The position numbers and the translations under genes are program-made. The notes under the pieces are model-generated. The model did not search any database. It saw nothing but the letters and a program-made list of their open reading frames with translations, and was not told the origin of the DNA. Positions 33,556-43,281 of a DNA stretch of 64,000 bases are shown here, piece after piece. Origin of the DNA: Paulinella micropora (Eukaryota; Cercozoa; Imbricatea; Euglyphida). The DNA lies in assembly GCA_009731375.1 (NCBI GenBank), contig BJOX01000335.1, positions 53,086-117,085 on the forward strand, given 5' to 3'. Within the stretch, counting starts at the first letter, position 1. Each line of letters starts with the position of its first letter.

Positions 33556-34649
33556 ATCTAACCACCGTCAGTCTCGAACAGACACACGCTCCACACACAC
33601 CCACTTACACACAGCACACAGCTATGCTCTCTACTTGCTAAATAGAGATAGGGTTACGCTATGCTCACGCTGTTCTGATGGCACAGACACAGGCAAGCAA
33701 CCACACACACTCCCACACAGAGAGAACACAACATAGGCTACGAGCAGACTCACACACACACTACACAGAAAAGTGTTTTGCTTGTCTACACCACCCTTTA
33801 CTTTCTCTCTCTTCAACCACGTGTGTTGCCACTGACTCTATTGCTCAAACTACACTGAGGCTACCTCAGCTACCACCTATGATAGCTTTCCACCTACTAG
33901 CAGCTCTATCTGCAAAGTCAGTTCTTCAACCTACCTAGGTTTGTAGTGGTTTTTGTACAACCACCTAAACACTTACCTTTCGCTCCTCCCCTCGCGTCCA
34001 ATGCACGGTTCTTCAGAGCTCACGACCTCACCACACCTCTCTCTCACTCCTCACACAGTCACAGCAGCGACACAAGGGGTAGGTGCGATGATGCAGTACG
34101 AGTTCAACAATAACTTTGCAATGCAAGCTGTTGTATCCGTGGGCAGTGGGTGCTCAATCCCGCCTGGCACCACGGCAAGCACAACTGGCCTACTGTTTTG
34201 CACTCTGGCCTTGCAACTTGTTGTGTCCGTGGGCAGTGGGTGCTCAATCCCGCCTGGCACCAGGCAAGCACAACTGGCCTACTGTTTTGTCTGGCCTTGC
34301 AACTTGTTGTGTCCGTGGTAGCGGGCGCTCAATCCCGACTGGCACCACGTCCAACACAACTGTCCACGTCACAGAACAAATGAACAACACCTTTAGGAGG
34401 CTCACCCCTCCCGCACTACGACCTGTACGCTTCGGTGTAACCCCCCTGTCTCTCTGTCCTGTCCCCCACCTTGCCCTTGCACTGCACACCAGCAGTCACA
34501 GTGGGTAGTGTCTACTGATCAGCTGTAGCCACACAATCGAAAATGCAAACTTTCCTGTAATGGGGTCACTTAAGGTGGACCCCACACCCCTTTAACGAAG
34601 GTTCTTCTCTGCGATCCGTTGCACAGATCACGCTGCAAGGCTCATAACC
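33556..34649 (-). other. 5' untranslated leader of copia element F, with internal tandem repeat
   Basis: About 1.1 kb between the 5' LTR and the first Gag ORF. It is rich in short CA-type repeats (33590-33800) and holds the tandem repeat at 34127-34370. No gene is supported. Confidence 0.5.
34127..34370. repeat. Tandem repeat, about 3 copies of an 83-93 bp unit
   Basis: Units start with TGTTGTATCCGTGGGCAG, TGTTGTGTCCGTGGGCAG and TGTTGTGTCCGTGGTAGC (near 34130, 34223 and 34305). Each continues GGTGCTCAATCCCGCCTGGCACCA and then CAACTGGCC-type sequence. The third unit is diverged. It lies in the leader of a copia element, where it could change packaging or promoter properties; that is only a guess. 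Confidence 0.75.
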
Positions 34650-35012
34650 CGTTGGAAGAAAACCCTCGCGACTTCTCCAAACGGCGACCGGAACTCGGGG
34701 CGTCCCCCTCCTACCGGGCGGGCCAACTGCTTCCCACGCAGAAGAATTTAACAATAATGAAACAATTCCCGCCAGCCAAACTGACGACGTCACACAAAAG
34801 ATGTACCTCCAGAAAATGACCTACGACACGGCCTGATATGGGTAATAAGGGTAATGGTAAAAAGCTAGTGCCACCAGTACCAGAAAAGGTACTCTAAATG
34901 ACTGTATTAATAACTAATAGTACTCCTAAGCGTAACGAATATTGATAACGTACCACTTGAATAGCAATACGGACGTAGTTGAGGAGGAAGGGTCTAATTA
35001 ATTGTCCAATGC
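34650..35012 (-). repeat. 5' LTR of copia element F
   Basis: Direct repeat of 26118-26470, see there. Its outer end (CCAATGC at 35006-35012) abuts the next LTR with no spacer. Confidence 0.75.
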
Positions 35013-35013
35013 C

Positions 35014-35428
35014 CGACGCCGGTGACTCACCTAACCAAAAACGGGGACAGGTACAATTCGTTCAAAAACTAAGCCAAAGGCCGGTCTCAGTGCGGCGAAA
35101 GCTTCAATTTTTGTATGTCAATTTATGGAATGACACCAACCCTCTTGACAGTCGGCGGCCTCCCAGGTCGGCGATGGTCTTCTTCCTTCAGCCCTTCTTC
35201 GGTGCCAGAGTTACACGCTGACAAGGCCCATAACCCACAAGACGAGAGGCCGGGTTCGTAGATTACTTTTACTGAGATTCAAGTGAATAATTTCTGACAC
35301 GTCACTAAGTGCCCCAACCCCTTTGAATTCACAGTTACACTTAGAGAGATATAGGTAAAATAGGTAATTGTCCTTGGGTGGGCCGGTCACCTATGACTAA
35401 ATACTATTATTAATAAAATTGTCCATTG
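35014..35428 (-). repeat. Solo LTR of the gag-only family
   Basis: About 415 bp clearly related to 12261-12646, with the same GACGCCGGTGACTCACC start and AATAAAATTGTCCATTG end. There is no gag next to it. It touches the copia 5' LTR, suggesting insertion of one element at the terminus of the other, or recombination. Confidence 0.7.
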
Positions 35429-35887
35429 AACAAAGGAAAGAGAGAGAGCCATTTCCTATTGTCCTGCCAACGATAATGTTATCTAGTGTAAAAACTAGTA
35501 CCGGTTACCGGTAGTCTACTTAGTATTAATATTAAATTATCGTTTTCAACCGTCTCAGGGTAATCACACCGTTGGTCATAGCTATTTCAATTTTAATCAC
35601 CGTTACGTGGATAGTTGATTTGTCAATTGGACGGACAGTCAATAATGCCAATGTTAACTGTACTAAGGACTCAATACATCATTTACCAGTCATAATTATA
35701 ACTACGTAACTTGTCATCTAAGTTAGTCAGTTTTGTGACGTGGCAGCTTCTGTGTGACGTGGCAGATTCTCCCGCGGTTAGTTCAGTTCTCTTACTTATA
35801 CGAGCTATTACAGTGCGTTTCTTACTGCGAGACAGTCTTGCTAGAGTAGCCCGGAGTGATCCTGAAAGGGATCGGTAAAGGTTCCCG
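35429..35887 (+). other. Probable LTR/leader of copia element D
   Basis: AT-rich, no gene. Contains a direct repeat TGTGACGTGGCAG (near 35735 and 35752). The gag ATG at 35888 follows. No partner LTR is present in the window, so the LTR limits are unknown. Confidence 0.4.
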
Positions 35888-36926
35888 ATGGCGAGTCTCT
35901 CAAAGGTGATGAGCCTTGGAACCGAGAAGACTATGGGTTTAAAGCAGGAGTACATCCCGCAGTTGGATGGTACCACTCGGAACTATTCCGACTTCCGTTA
36001 CAAGATAGAGAACTATGCCAAGGGCATCAGTGCCTGGCATGGGGAGTACGTAGCGCTGGCGTTCCAAGACCCAGCTAAAGCTAAGGTTAAATATCCCTAC
36101 GATCCTGCGAAAGCAATGGAAGTAGAGGAAAGGGAATTGCCAGAAGAGCCAGAGTCAGAGGACACCCCTAACTCCGAGACAGACGATAAAGGAAGCCAGT
36201 CAGACAGCAGTAAACAGAGACCCAAAACGAAGAAAGATGACAGCAAGACAACCGCAGAAGACAAACCGAAAGATTGGGCAAGGATGTCAGAAGAACAGAA
36301 GAAGCAGTGGAAAGATAAGAGAGCTAAGAGACTGAAGCGAGAGAAAAGAAAACAGTCCAAACGAGCTCACACATTGAGAGTAAGAGGCATACAAAAGGAG
36401 AAGAAGCATTATGAACGCATGCGAACTTTACAACTCATTCTGTCTGTTGCCCTTTCTCACCCTGTTGTTGTTCGATATCTGCGCACTAAACCGTGAAAGG
36501 ACCGATAGAACTAATAGAGGCAGTTAGGGCAAAGTTCGGTTCAATCTCCGGGGTCAGCAAAAATATCAAAGCACAAATTTTCGAGAACATGTACCCCAAA
36601 CCCGGACAGAATGTGGATGCATGGTTAATGACTACATCGTCCTGAAAGGAGAGGTTGAGAGTCACAGAACACACCCATTTGATGAGGATGACCTCATAAG
36701 AAGCCTGCTTGCTAAGCTCGCAAGACACCCCGCATATGGAGAGAGTTTCAAAGCACTTCACTACAACCTACCACCTAACTTAAGACCCAAATTTGACGAC
36801 TTAGTCGATAGTGCAAGAGACACATGGGCATTGTGGAGAAAGGACAAGTGGAAGGAAGAAGAGAAGAGAGAGAGCAAACAAGAGCACGAGGTAGCTGAAG
36901 AAGGAGACAAACCTCATGCTAGATGA
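35888..36926 (+). pseudogene. gag: Copia Gag of element D, frameshifted
   Basis: First frame 35888-36496 (202 codons): an N-terminal LDGTTRNYSDFRYKIENYA stretch typical of copia gag, then acidic and Lys-rich linkers. Around 36490 the frame is lost. Capsid-like sequence continues in another frame (VRAKFGSISGV) and then in 36621-36926. The arrangement parallels 20173-21286. At least two indels make this a dead copy. Confidence 0.75.
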
Positions 36927-36989
36927 TCAGGAAGATGAAGGGGATGGGGGTAAGGGCAAGTACAGAAAGCTTAAGAAGAAGGAGGAATG

Positions 36990-37060
36990 GTGACTGAAAG
37001 TTACGTGTTTCGCATGTGACAAGAAGGGTCATACGAATAAGTATTGCCGTGTTTCGCATG
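36990..37060 (+). pseudogene. CCHC zinc knuckle of copia element D gag
   Basis: The plus strand reads VTCFACDKKGHTNKYC near 37001-37050, a perfect C-x2-C-x4-H-x4-C knuckle. It is outside any long open frame, after a stop at 36992-36994. It marks the nucleocapsid end of Gag. Confidence 0.7.
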
Positions 37061-38589
37061 TGACAAGAGAGAGATGATAAACTCAAGCAAGAGAAGGGTA
37101 AGAGAAAGGGAAAGACACACAACAAGAAGAACAAGCCTAAGAAGGATATAGCTCTACTGAGAGAGGAGGAAGAAGAAGAAAAAGAAGAGTCAGACGAAGA
37201 CGCATTACTCATTATTATGGGGGGAAGTGAGTCAGGAGAAAATGACGACGAAGAGGAGCTTGAAACATCAGGAGAGGGAATGCCGAGGCTGGGGAACCCC
37301 AGACTGAGCCAGGTGTTCGTTCCCCACAGGCAGAACGTAAGAGAGTTAGGAGTCCTAACCCCAGTTTTGCCCCTTTACCCTCACTAAACAAAACTACTAA
37401 AGCCTCAGGCCGCAAACATACCAAAGCACCCCCAAAGCATCAAGCGTCTGACACCTCAACCCCTCCACTCAGTCTAGCTAGCTATAGCCGAGAGAGGCCC
37501 CGTTCTCTGAAGTGTCATGGGGAAAACAAAAGGAATACCCCTTGTCAGATTTCGCTTGACCATGATAAGAAAGGGCCTAATGCCGTGCAAGCTTCGCGTA
37601 TGGTTTTCGGGGAATACTGCGGATATCACCCTAAAAATCAGGACAGAGTACCCTTTACTTGATCTATCTGTCAGCCCCAACCTCCGACCCCCCAAATCAC
37701 CTTATTATCCAGACGAGAGAGGTTTAATAGCTTATGCGAAAGCGAGAGGGTTAGTGATACCACACAATCTCACTACCACTTTCACTGAACAATCTCCACA
37801 GAGGGTAAGAGAGAGGGAGAAGAATAAGGCGAAAGGAGAAGTTAGGGGGAGTCAGGTCCAGGGAACAGCACCGCAAACACCCACATCCACCACATCGACA
37901 CCTCACACCACACCACAAGCACGCACATGCGACACGCCAAGACAGTGAGGGTGGCGATGAGGAAGAAGATGAAGAAGAGATAGATGAGTATGATCCTGAC
38001 AATGATTCCCGATGTTCAGATGAAATAAGACATGATGATGCCATGGCAGCATGTATGGATGATTCTGACATTGACACGGAATATCTGCAATTCACGCGAA
38101 AAGGGAATGTTCGGAAATACATACAGAAGCATAAGAAGGAGACTCACGATGGGGAGTCCGGCATCTGCCGGACTGCCCAGTGTTGTTGCAGGGACCGGGG
38201 AGTCCAAGAGGGAACGGCGGGGAGGCACTGCTACAACCTCAACACCACAAACAGGTCCAACACCACAACCAGGTCCAACACCACAAGCTCAGCCACACAC
38301 CAACACACCACCCATCATTAAGTTCAAAGACATAGCACAGCTCGCTCAACAACTCACCACAACATGCATCAGAGAAAGCAATGGTGAGGTGAAGAGAGTG
38401 AGTGAGGGGAAGTTAGTGCTAGACGAGTTCTTGACAGACGTGGTAACAGCGATAGAGGGAGTGAATATTGCACACGCAGTCAGCACGACATTATCCCCAC
38501 CAACACAAACCCAAGACACCCACACCACTCAGCCACCAACACCATCAAAACACAAAGACAGCAGACTGAACTATGCATTAGTGTTAGAT
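37061..38589 (+). pseudogene. Copia element D spacer between gag and protease
   Basis: Fragmented ORFs (37517-37948, 38032-38622 and others) of acidic, proline- and threonine-rich composition, without domains. A 'YCGYHPKNQD' segment near 37610-37640 recurs in the 20-23 kb relative. The threonine/proline-rich part near 38220-38310 is a short tandem repeat of ACCACAA..GGTCCAAC units. Confidence 0.45.
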
Positions 38590-38981
38590 GGGGAAGGTGG
38601 GGAGATAGGAAAAACACGATAGTTCAGGACAGCGGGTCTTCTAGGGACATAGCCTGCAATCCCGAAATATTACATGACATCAAGTCAGTACCCCCTATTA
38701 AGCTAGTAACAGGTAACGGAGAGTGTGAGATAGGGCAGGAGGGGACAGCAAGGGTAACACGCATCAACGGACACGGTAAACCGGTTACGGTGTCAAGGCC
38801 TATGCTACTTGACACTAGGTTACCCGTGAATATTGCGTCGACCGGCAGGATGGATCACATCCATCATCGGTCTGTCGTTCATCAGAATGGACAGTTACTT
38901 ATTCTAAAACACCCCGTAAGGATTGAGGAGAGAGACGTGCTAGTAAGAGGCAGACTCATGTCAACCGTCCTTTACAGGTAG
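38590..38981 (+). pseudogene. Copia aspartic protease of element D
   Basis: In one plus-strand frame the sequence reads IVQDSGSSRDIACNPEIL, the D-S-G active site of copia protease, near 38620-38670, and then continues to the TAG at 38979-38981. The tail (IEERDVLVRG) fits the segment before GAG-pre-integrase. The frame differs from both the preceding Gag frame and the following integrase frame. Confidence 0.7.
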
Positions 38982-39138
38982 GATGACGAGTTTGACACTC
39001 CATTAGACATCAACGACCGTTACGAGCCTCCACACAAGCAAAGTAGAGAGGTACTGGGGTGAAAGGGGAGGGAAACCCCAAGAGAGAGAGAGAGAGAGAG
39101 ACGAGTGTAGACAGTCAGAAGGGAAAACGGGGGAGGTA

Positions 39139-39732
39139 ATGCTGTATGCGTCTTATCCCCGCAAGCCGGGTTCAATCAGGAAGGTAGATATAGAATTGTT
39201 CCACTATGCTTGTGGGCATTATAGCGTTAAGAAGATGAGAGCTCTGGCGAATGCATTAGGCATAAAGCTAATAGGAGACGAGAAGAAAGTAGAGTTCTGT
39301 GAAGCCTGCATGATAGGTAAGGCGAAGCAGTTGCCTAGGTTTAAGGTCAATAGGATAGAGAGAGCTAGTAAGCCAGGAGTAGTACTGCACATAGACACCG
39401 GGACGTGGTCAGCACGTTCAATACACGGGAAGAGACATAAATTTTCGCTTACGGATAATTACTCGTTGTTTATTAAAGATTATTATCTTTCGCATAAGAA
39501 CGAATTTATTGACTGCATTAAGCAGGCGGTAGCATTTTACGAGAGACAGACAGGAAATAGAGTTAGAGAGATAAGGTGTGATCAGGAGTTTGACATCCCG
39601 AAAGAAGTGATTGAGTGGTGGAAGCCGAGGCAGTTTATATGGAAGACCTCAGCAACGGGGGACAAGGATGGAAACCCCATAGCTGAGAAAGCTGATGATA
39701 TAACGGCAGGAGCCGCAAGGGCTATCGCTGTT
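39139..39732 (+). pseudogene. Copia GAG-pre-integrase and integrase, cut at its 3' end
   Basis: Zinc region H22, H27, C54, C57 (FHYACGH then CEACMIGK), followed by an integrase core with D86 (HIDTGTW), D148 (IRCDQEF) and E183 (PIAEKADD), spacing 61 and 34. Copia-like sequence ends near residue 198 (about 39732). The final 18 codons to the stop at 39789 come from the AT-rich neighbour. The core is open and has its full triad, so the break looks recent relative to the decay of gag. Confidence 0.8.
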
Positions 39733-40452
39733 TGTAATACAGATTACTCCTTTCTTTCTGTATATATCCAATTTGTTCAAAACCTGTAGCCTTGTTCCAC
39801 CCGTCGGCATTTTAACAGATTTCAATACAAATTTTAATTTATCAAAGTTTATTCCGTTCTCATCCATGTAAAGACTTTCGTTGCTTTGAAATATTGCTGA
39901 CAATCTTTCTAAAACTTTTTCAACCGAGATTTGATTAACTTTGTGCAAGCCTGTTGATACTTTTCCATAGTAATCAACAAACTCAATACCTAGGCTAACC
40001 TTATCTTCGGGTGCTTGTCGTTTTACAAAGTCGTTCAACACAATCTCAATAAATCTTATCACATCGCGCATCGTGAATGATCGGAAGTTGCCGTTAATCC
40101 TTACCGCATATCGGCTTTCATTTATTCCTAGTTCGTGTTCCTTGCTGTCGTCCCTTATGATATCATAATTACCATACCGCAACAAGTCTCTGTAATTTTC
40201 TTTCATCTCTTTTTTCTCTTCAATCGTAGGTAAAGGTGGTGCTATTGGTATAGCATGGTGCTCAAAATACACCGCACCTCTTACTTGGTTCAAGTAGTTT
40301 TGGGCTGTCGGTGTATCAATTTTATACCCCCTTACCTTCGGTTTGATATATAGCACATCCCGACCCCTGACAGACTTGATTTTGTAATTTATCTTATATT
40401 CCCTTAATCTATCCAACCTGTAGACCTTGCCATTATAATTGTGTGTCTCCAT
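39733..40452 (-). CDS. Unknown protein of the AT-rich element, C-terminus cut off
   Basis: About 240 codons from the ATG at 40452 to the junction with copia. The last 22-25 residues of the open frame (to 39649) are antisense copia and not genuine. The protein is basic in its first 45 residues and mixed after that, with no transmembrane stretch and no motif I recognise. Regions such as FVDYYGKVSTGLHKVNQ and KSVKMPTGGTRLQ look like an ordered, non-repetitive fold. In place it is the last leftward gene beyond the nuclease, 98 bp from it. A structural or replication role cannot be decided. Confidence 0.6.
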
Positions 40453-40550
40453 GTATGATAATAATATATTAAGGAAAATATAATTTTATTAAATTAAAAT
40501 ATTAAATAGAAATTTTTTATATTATAAATTTTCAATCATTTAAATAGAAA

Positions 40551-41192
40551 TTAAATTTTTTCATTTTTTGAAATATGTCTTTTGGAGTTATTGTGTGTAA
40601 TAAGTGCTGATTGAGATACACCTATAAAATTACATAACTCGCAATAATATTTTTTACTCTCTCTTATTTTATCAAACCTCTCTTTTTGCTTACAATTTAA
40701 AATGTTTTTGTTTATTACCCAGTATTGCTTTTGATACTCTCTAACTTTCTTACTTTCTTTTTCATAATATTGTTTATGATATTGCTTGTGGTATTGTTTT
40801 TGATATTCAATTCGTTTCCTTTCGTTCTCATCTTTAAATTCTCGTTCATCAAATTTATGCCGTTCTCTTGTTCCATCAGTAATATTAGGACCAATAGCAT
40901 TATTTAAATTTAATGTAGGTTTCAATTCATCTATATATTTCTGTTCAACCGCCCTTTGTTTATCAATGTTGTAATTTTCAATTACTTCCTCGTGAATTAA
41001 AACACACTTAAAATTTTGAAGTCCTTTATTCTTCATATGATTGTATAACTTTCTATTAATTCCTTTCTTGCAGAGTAATTTATGATGACTGAACCTGCTT
41101 GATAATCTTTTTTGAATTGTGCTTCCTATGTAATATTCCTTGTCGGTTTGGTCTTCAGCATTAAAGATTTTGTAAATTTTCAAGGTTGTCAT
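40551..41192 (-). CDS. GIY-YIG endonuclease with C-terminal C2H2 zinc finger
   Basis: This 213-residue protein has KIYKIF at residues 5-10 and YYIGST at 20-25, the two strands of the GIY-YIG fold, followed by arginines in RLSSRFSHH, where the catalytic Arg is expected, and a glutamate downstream (VEQKYIDEL, near 80-88). A highly charged, tyrosine- and glutamine-rich repeat (KQYHKQYHKQYYEK) forms the middle. A C2H2 finger is at C184, C187, H200 and H206. GIY-YIG enzymes nick or cut DNA in homing endonucleases, phages and virus-like mobile elements; here it may act in replication, repair or spread of the element. The gene is intact, and the ATG gives the full first strand. Confidence 0.85.
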   Translation of the reverse strand: MTTLKIYKIFNAEDQTDKEYYIGSTIQKRLSSRFSHHKLLCKKGINRKLYNHMKNKGLQNFKCVLIHEEVIENYNIDKQRAVEQKYIDELKPTLNLNNAIGPNITDGTRERHKFDEREFKDENERKRIEYQKQYHKQYHKQYYEKESKKVREYQKQYWVINKNILNCKQKERFDKIRESKKYYCELCNFIGVSQSALITHNNSKRHISKNEKI

Positions 41193-42114
41193 TTCTCTCT
41201 ATATATAATACAAATATTTTATTTCTTTAAAATAATTTAAAAAATTTTTAACGATGTTTGAAAACGACAAGCGTAGCGGTCGGCTTTCAAATATCAATAG
41301 GTAGCAGTTTTTCTTTCTTTTGTCTGCTTATAAATAGATAGAGGAAATAATGAATGTCCAGATCAGGAAAAATGGAAAAACTTAAAACCACACACCGCAA
41401 AAAACAGAAAAGGAAATAGAAACAGAAAACCACCTAAACCTTAGAGTGCGCGGTACCACGGTACCGCATTACCGCATTACCGCATAATTCAATCATGAGT
41501 GAAAGTCTGATCATGTCGGAAAATAGAACGAAATTCATAGTAAGAGAGATTTGAATAAAATTGTTGTTTTGAACTTAGAGAGAATAGGTAGCCTCAAAAC
41601 TAAATAACGGCTCCTTGTGTGGTTTGTGTGCTTCAAATGCATCGAAAAAGTGTGCCGAAGTGGCCCCCTATACTACTCATCATATAAGTGGGTGGGCGGG
41701 TGGGTCTTTGAGTGCCTATGCACTTAAAGAAAAAACAAGGATGAAAAGGGGGAGTGATCCAAAGGCTCCCCCCCCCCCCCTTTTCGTTTTGAATTTTGCT
41801 ATCGTTTGCCATTTTTTACAAAGTTAGTCGTATTTAAGAGATTTTACCCTAAATCCCCGTTTTTACACATATCCCACAAAAACACGAAAAGCGAGCAACC
41901 GAGGAAAAAAAGAAAATCCAATCCCACGAAATTCGCGACTTCGTGTAAAAAAAATAAAGAAACTGCAAATTTGTCCGCAATTTACGACATACCGCATTGC
42001 GATTGGTCCCCAAAATAAAAAAGGAAATACTCATAAATCTAATATGACCTTTTTCTTTTTGTGTCGTTTGGTTTCAATTATGTTCTAAACATTACACATC
42101 ATTATTTATAAAAA
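41193..42114. other. Central non-coding region of the AT-rich element
   Basis: No gene seen over 920 bp. It separates the leftward from the rightward genes, so it should hold the promoters for both. It contains the palindrome and 8-bp repeats at 41450-41486, a C12-13 run at 41768-41780, a GGGTGGGCGGGTGGG G-rich run near 41690 and A-rich tracts. Position and repeats suit a replication origin, but this is an inference. Confidence 0.5.
41450..41486 (+). repeat. Palindrome followed by three 8-bp iteron-like repeats
   Basis: GCGGTACC and GGTACCGC form an inverted repeat with a 2-base spacer at 41450-41467. This runs into three head-to-tail copies of TACCGCAT (41462-41469 and on to 41486). Such a dyad plus iterons lies between divergent gene sets, a common layout for an origin or a shared operator. 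Confidence 0.6.
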
Positions 42115-42925
42115 ATGAATTGCGAATATTGCAACAATGCTGGATACAAACGGGTATCATTACAAGGACATACATATATAATGTGTGATGAATGCTTAAA
42201 GGTATGTAGAAATTGTAAAATTGTAAGAACCCCTGAAAATTCTTATGCTAATAGAAACTACTGTAAGGAATGTTGTAAAAAATACCAGAATGAATATGCG
42301 AAAACACACAAACAAATATTGACTCCTGAACAAAAGCATATAAAAAAGAATATGATAGAAAACGACAACCCGAAAAAGCTAGAAAAATTAAATGTCCACA
42401 ATGTGATAAAGAAATGAGGCGAGACTATCTAAATATATATATCAAAGAAATACACGAAAATAAAAAAAGATATTAAGCGAAGAAAGAAAACAAAAGAAAC
42501 GAGAATATGAAAGAAAACGACAAGCAGAAAAAGTCAAATGCCATCAATATGATATGGAAATGAGACGAGATACTCTAATTCAACACACAAAGCGAAAGCA
42601 TCCTATACCAATAGCACCACCAATCCCCGAAGCATTGCAGCCAAAAGAATACAAATTACCAGATAAGAAATGTATATATTGCTCTAAGGTAATAAATAAT
42701 AGCATAATTTTAAGAATTCACTAATTACGATGTGGTAACATTAAATGAAATAAAGAAGCTACCTCATTATTAGAACAATACAAAACGACAGTTATGGGGC
42801 CCGAACTATTAAATATATTGATGACACAATCGTTAATAGCACGGTGTCAATATTGCTCTATGGTAATAATTGATAACATAACTTTAACAAAACACAAAGA
42901 GTCGTGTGGTCGTATTATTAAATAA
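42115..42925 (+). pseudogene. Multi zinc-finger protein, broken by frameshifts
   Basis: The ATG-started frame (42115-42417) has four CxxC pairs (CEYC, CDEC, CRNC and a closing CKECC), a treble-clef-like cluster. A shift near 42345 moves into a frame reading KCPQCDKEMRRDYL up to a TAA near 42473. Further frames give a related KCHQYDMEMRRDTLIQHTKRKH unit, then KCIYCSKV and RCQYCSMVIIDNITLTKHKESC, ending at TAA 42923-42925. These are four related C2H2/C2HC finger units joined by basic YDRKRQ-type linkers. The original gene probably encoded one protein of about 270 residues. It is either dead or misread at its A-rich runs. Confidence 0.6.
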
Positions 42926-42964
42926 TTATTTACATTTATAAAAATAATATTACATATATATAAG

Positions 42965-43168
42965 ATGCCACGACCAAAGATATATGAAGGAGACGAGAGG
43001 AGAAAAAGGAATAATGAGAAATCTCTCGCTTACTATTACAGTAATAAAGATAGATTAAACGAAGAACGGCGAACCAAAGCACAGAAGTTAATACAATATA
43101 CACAAGATATAGAAAAATACAAAAAGAAGATACAGGAGTTAGAAGAGCGACTGAGTAAGACAAATTAA
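42965..43168 (+). CDS. Small basic coiled-coil protein
   Basis: A 67-residue intact ORF. The first half is basic and polar (RRKRNNEKSLAYYYSNKDRLNEERR). The second is a short amphipathic helix with hydrophobic spacing (IQYTQDIEKYKKKIQELEERL), probably a coiled coil. The layout of a basic region followed by a zipper-like helix suggests a dimeric DNA-binding protein, perhaps a regulator or terminal protein-like factor. It lies 114 bp before the polymerase-helicase gene, with its own ATG. Family unknown. Confidence 0.5.
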   Translation: MPRPKIYEGDERRKRNNEKSLAYYYSNKDRLNEERRTKAQKLIQYTQDIEKYKKKIQELEERLSKTN

Positions 43169-43281
43169 TCAACAATTTTTTTATCTGTAAAATATTTTAC
43201 ATCTAAATAAATAATATATATACATATGTAAAGCATTAAATAATTATTTTTTAAAAAATTTATCCTGCCTATCTATATACA

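Larger units (their letters stand above)
35429..39732 (+). mobile_element. Ty1/copia element D, truncated inside integrase
   Basis: Leader or LTR (35429-35887), gag (35888-36926), zinc knuckle, protease (about 38590-38981) and GAG-pre-integrase plus integrase (39139-39732) are on the plus strand. The rest of integrase, all of RT and RNase H, and the 3' LTR are missing: copia sequence stops near 39732, where an AT-rich segment of other origin begins. The gag belongs to the same family as 20173-21785. Confidence 0.8.

Noticed and set aside
41500-41620. A possible LTR remnant in the AT-rich element (AACTTAGAGAGAATAGGTAG, ACTAAATAACGG)
   Set aside because: Short blocks resemble the gag-only LTR, but they are too brief and the order is incomplete. 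Chance similarity in AT-rich DNA cannot be excluded.
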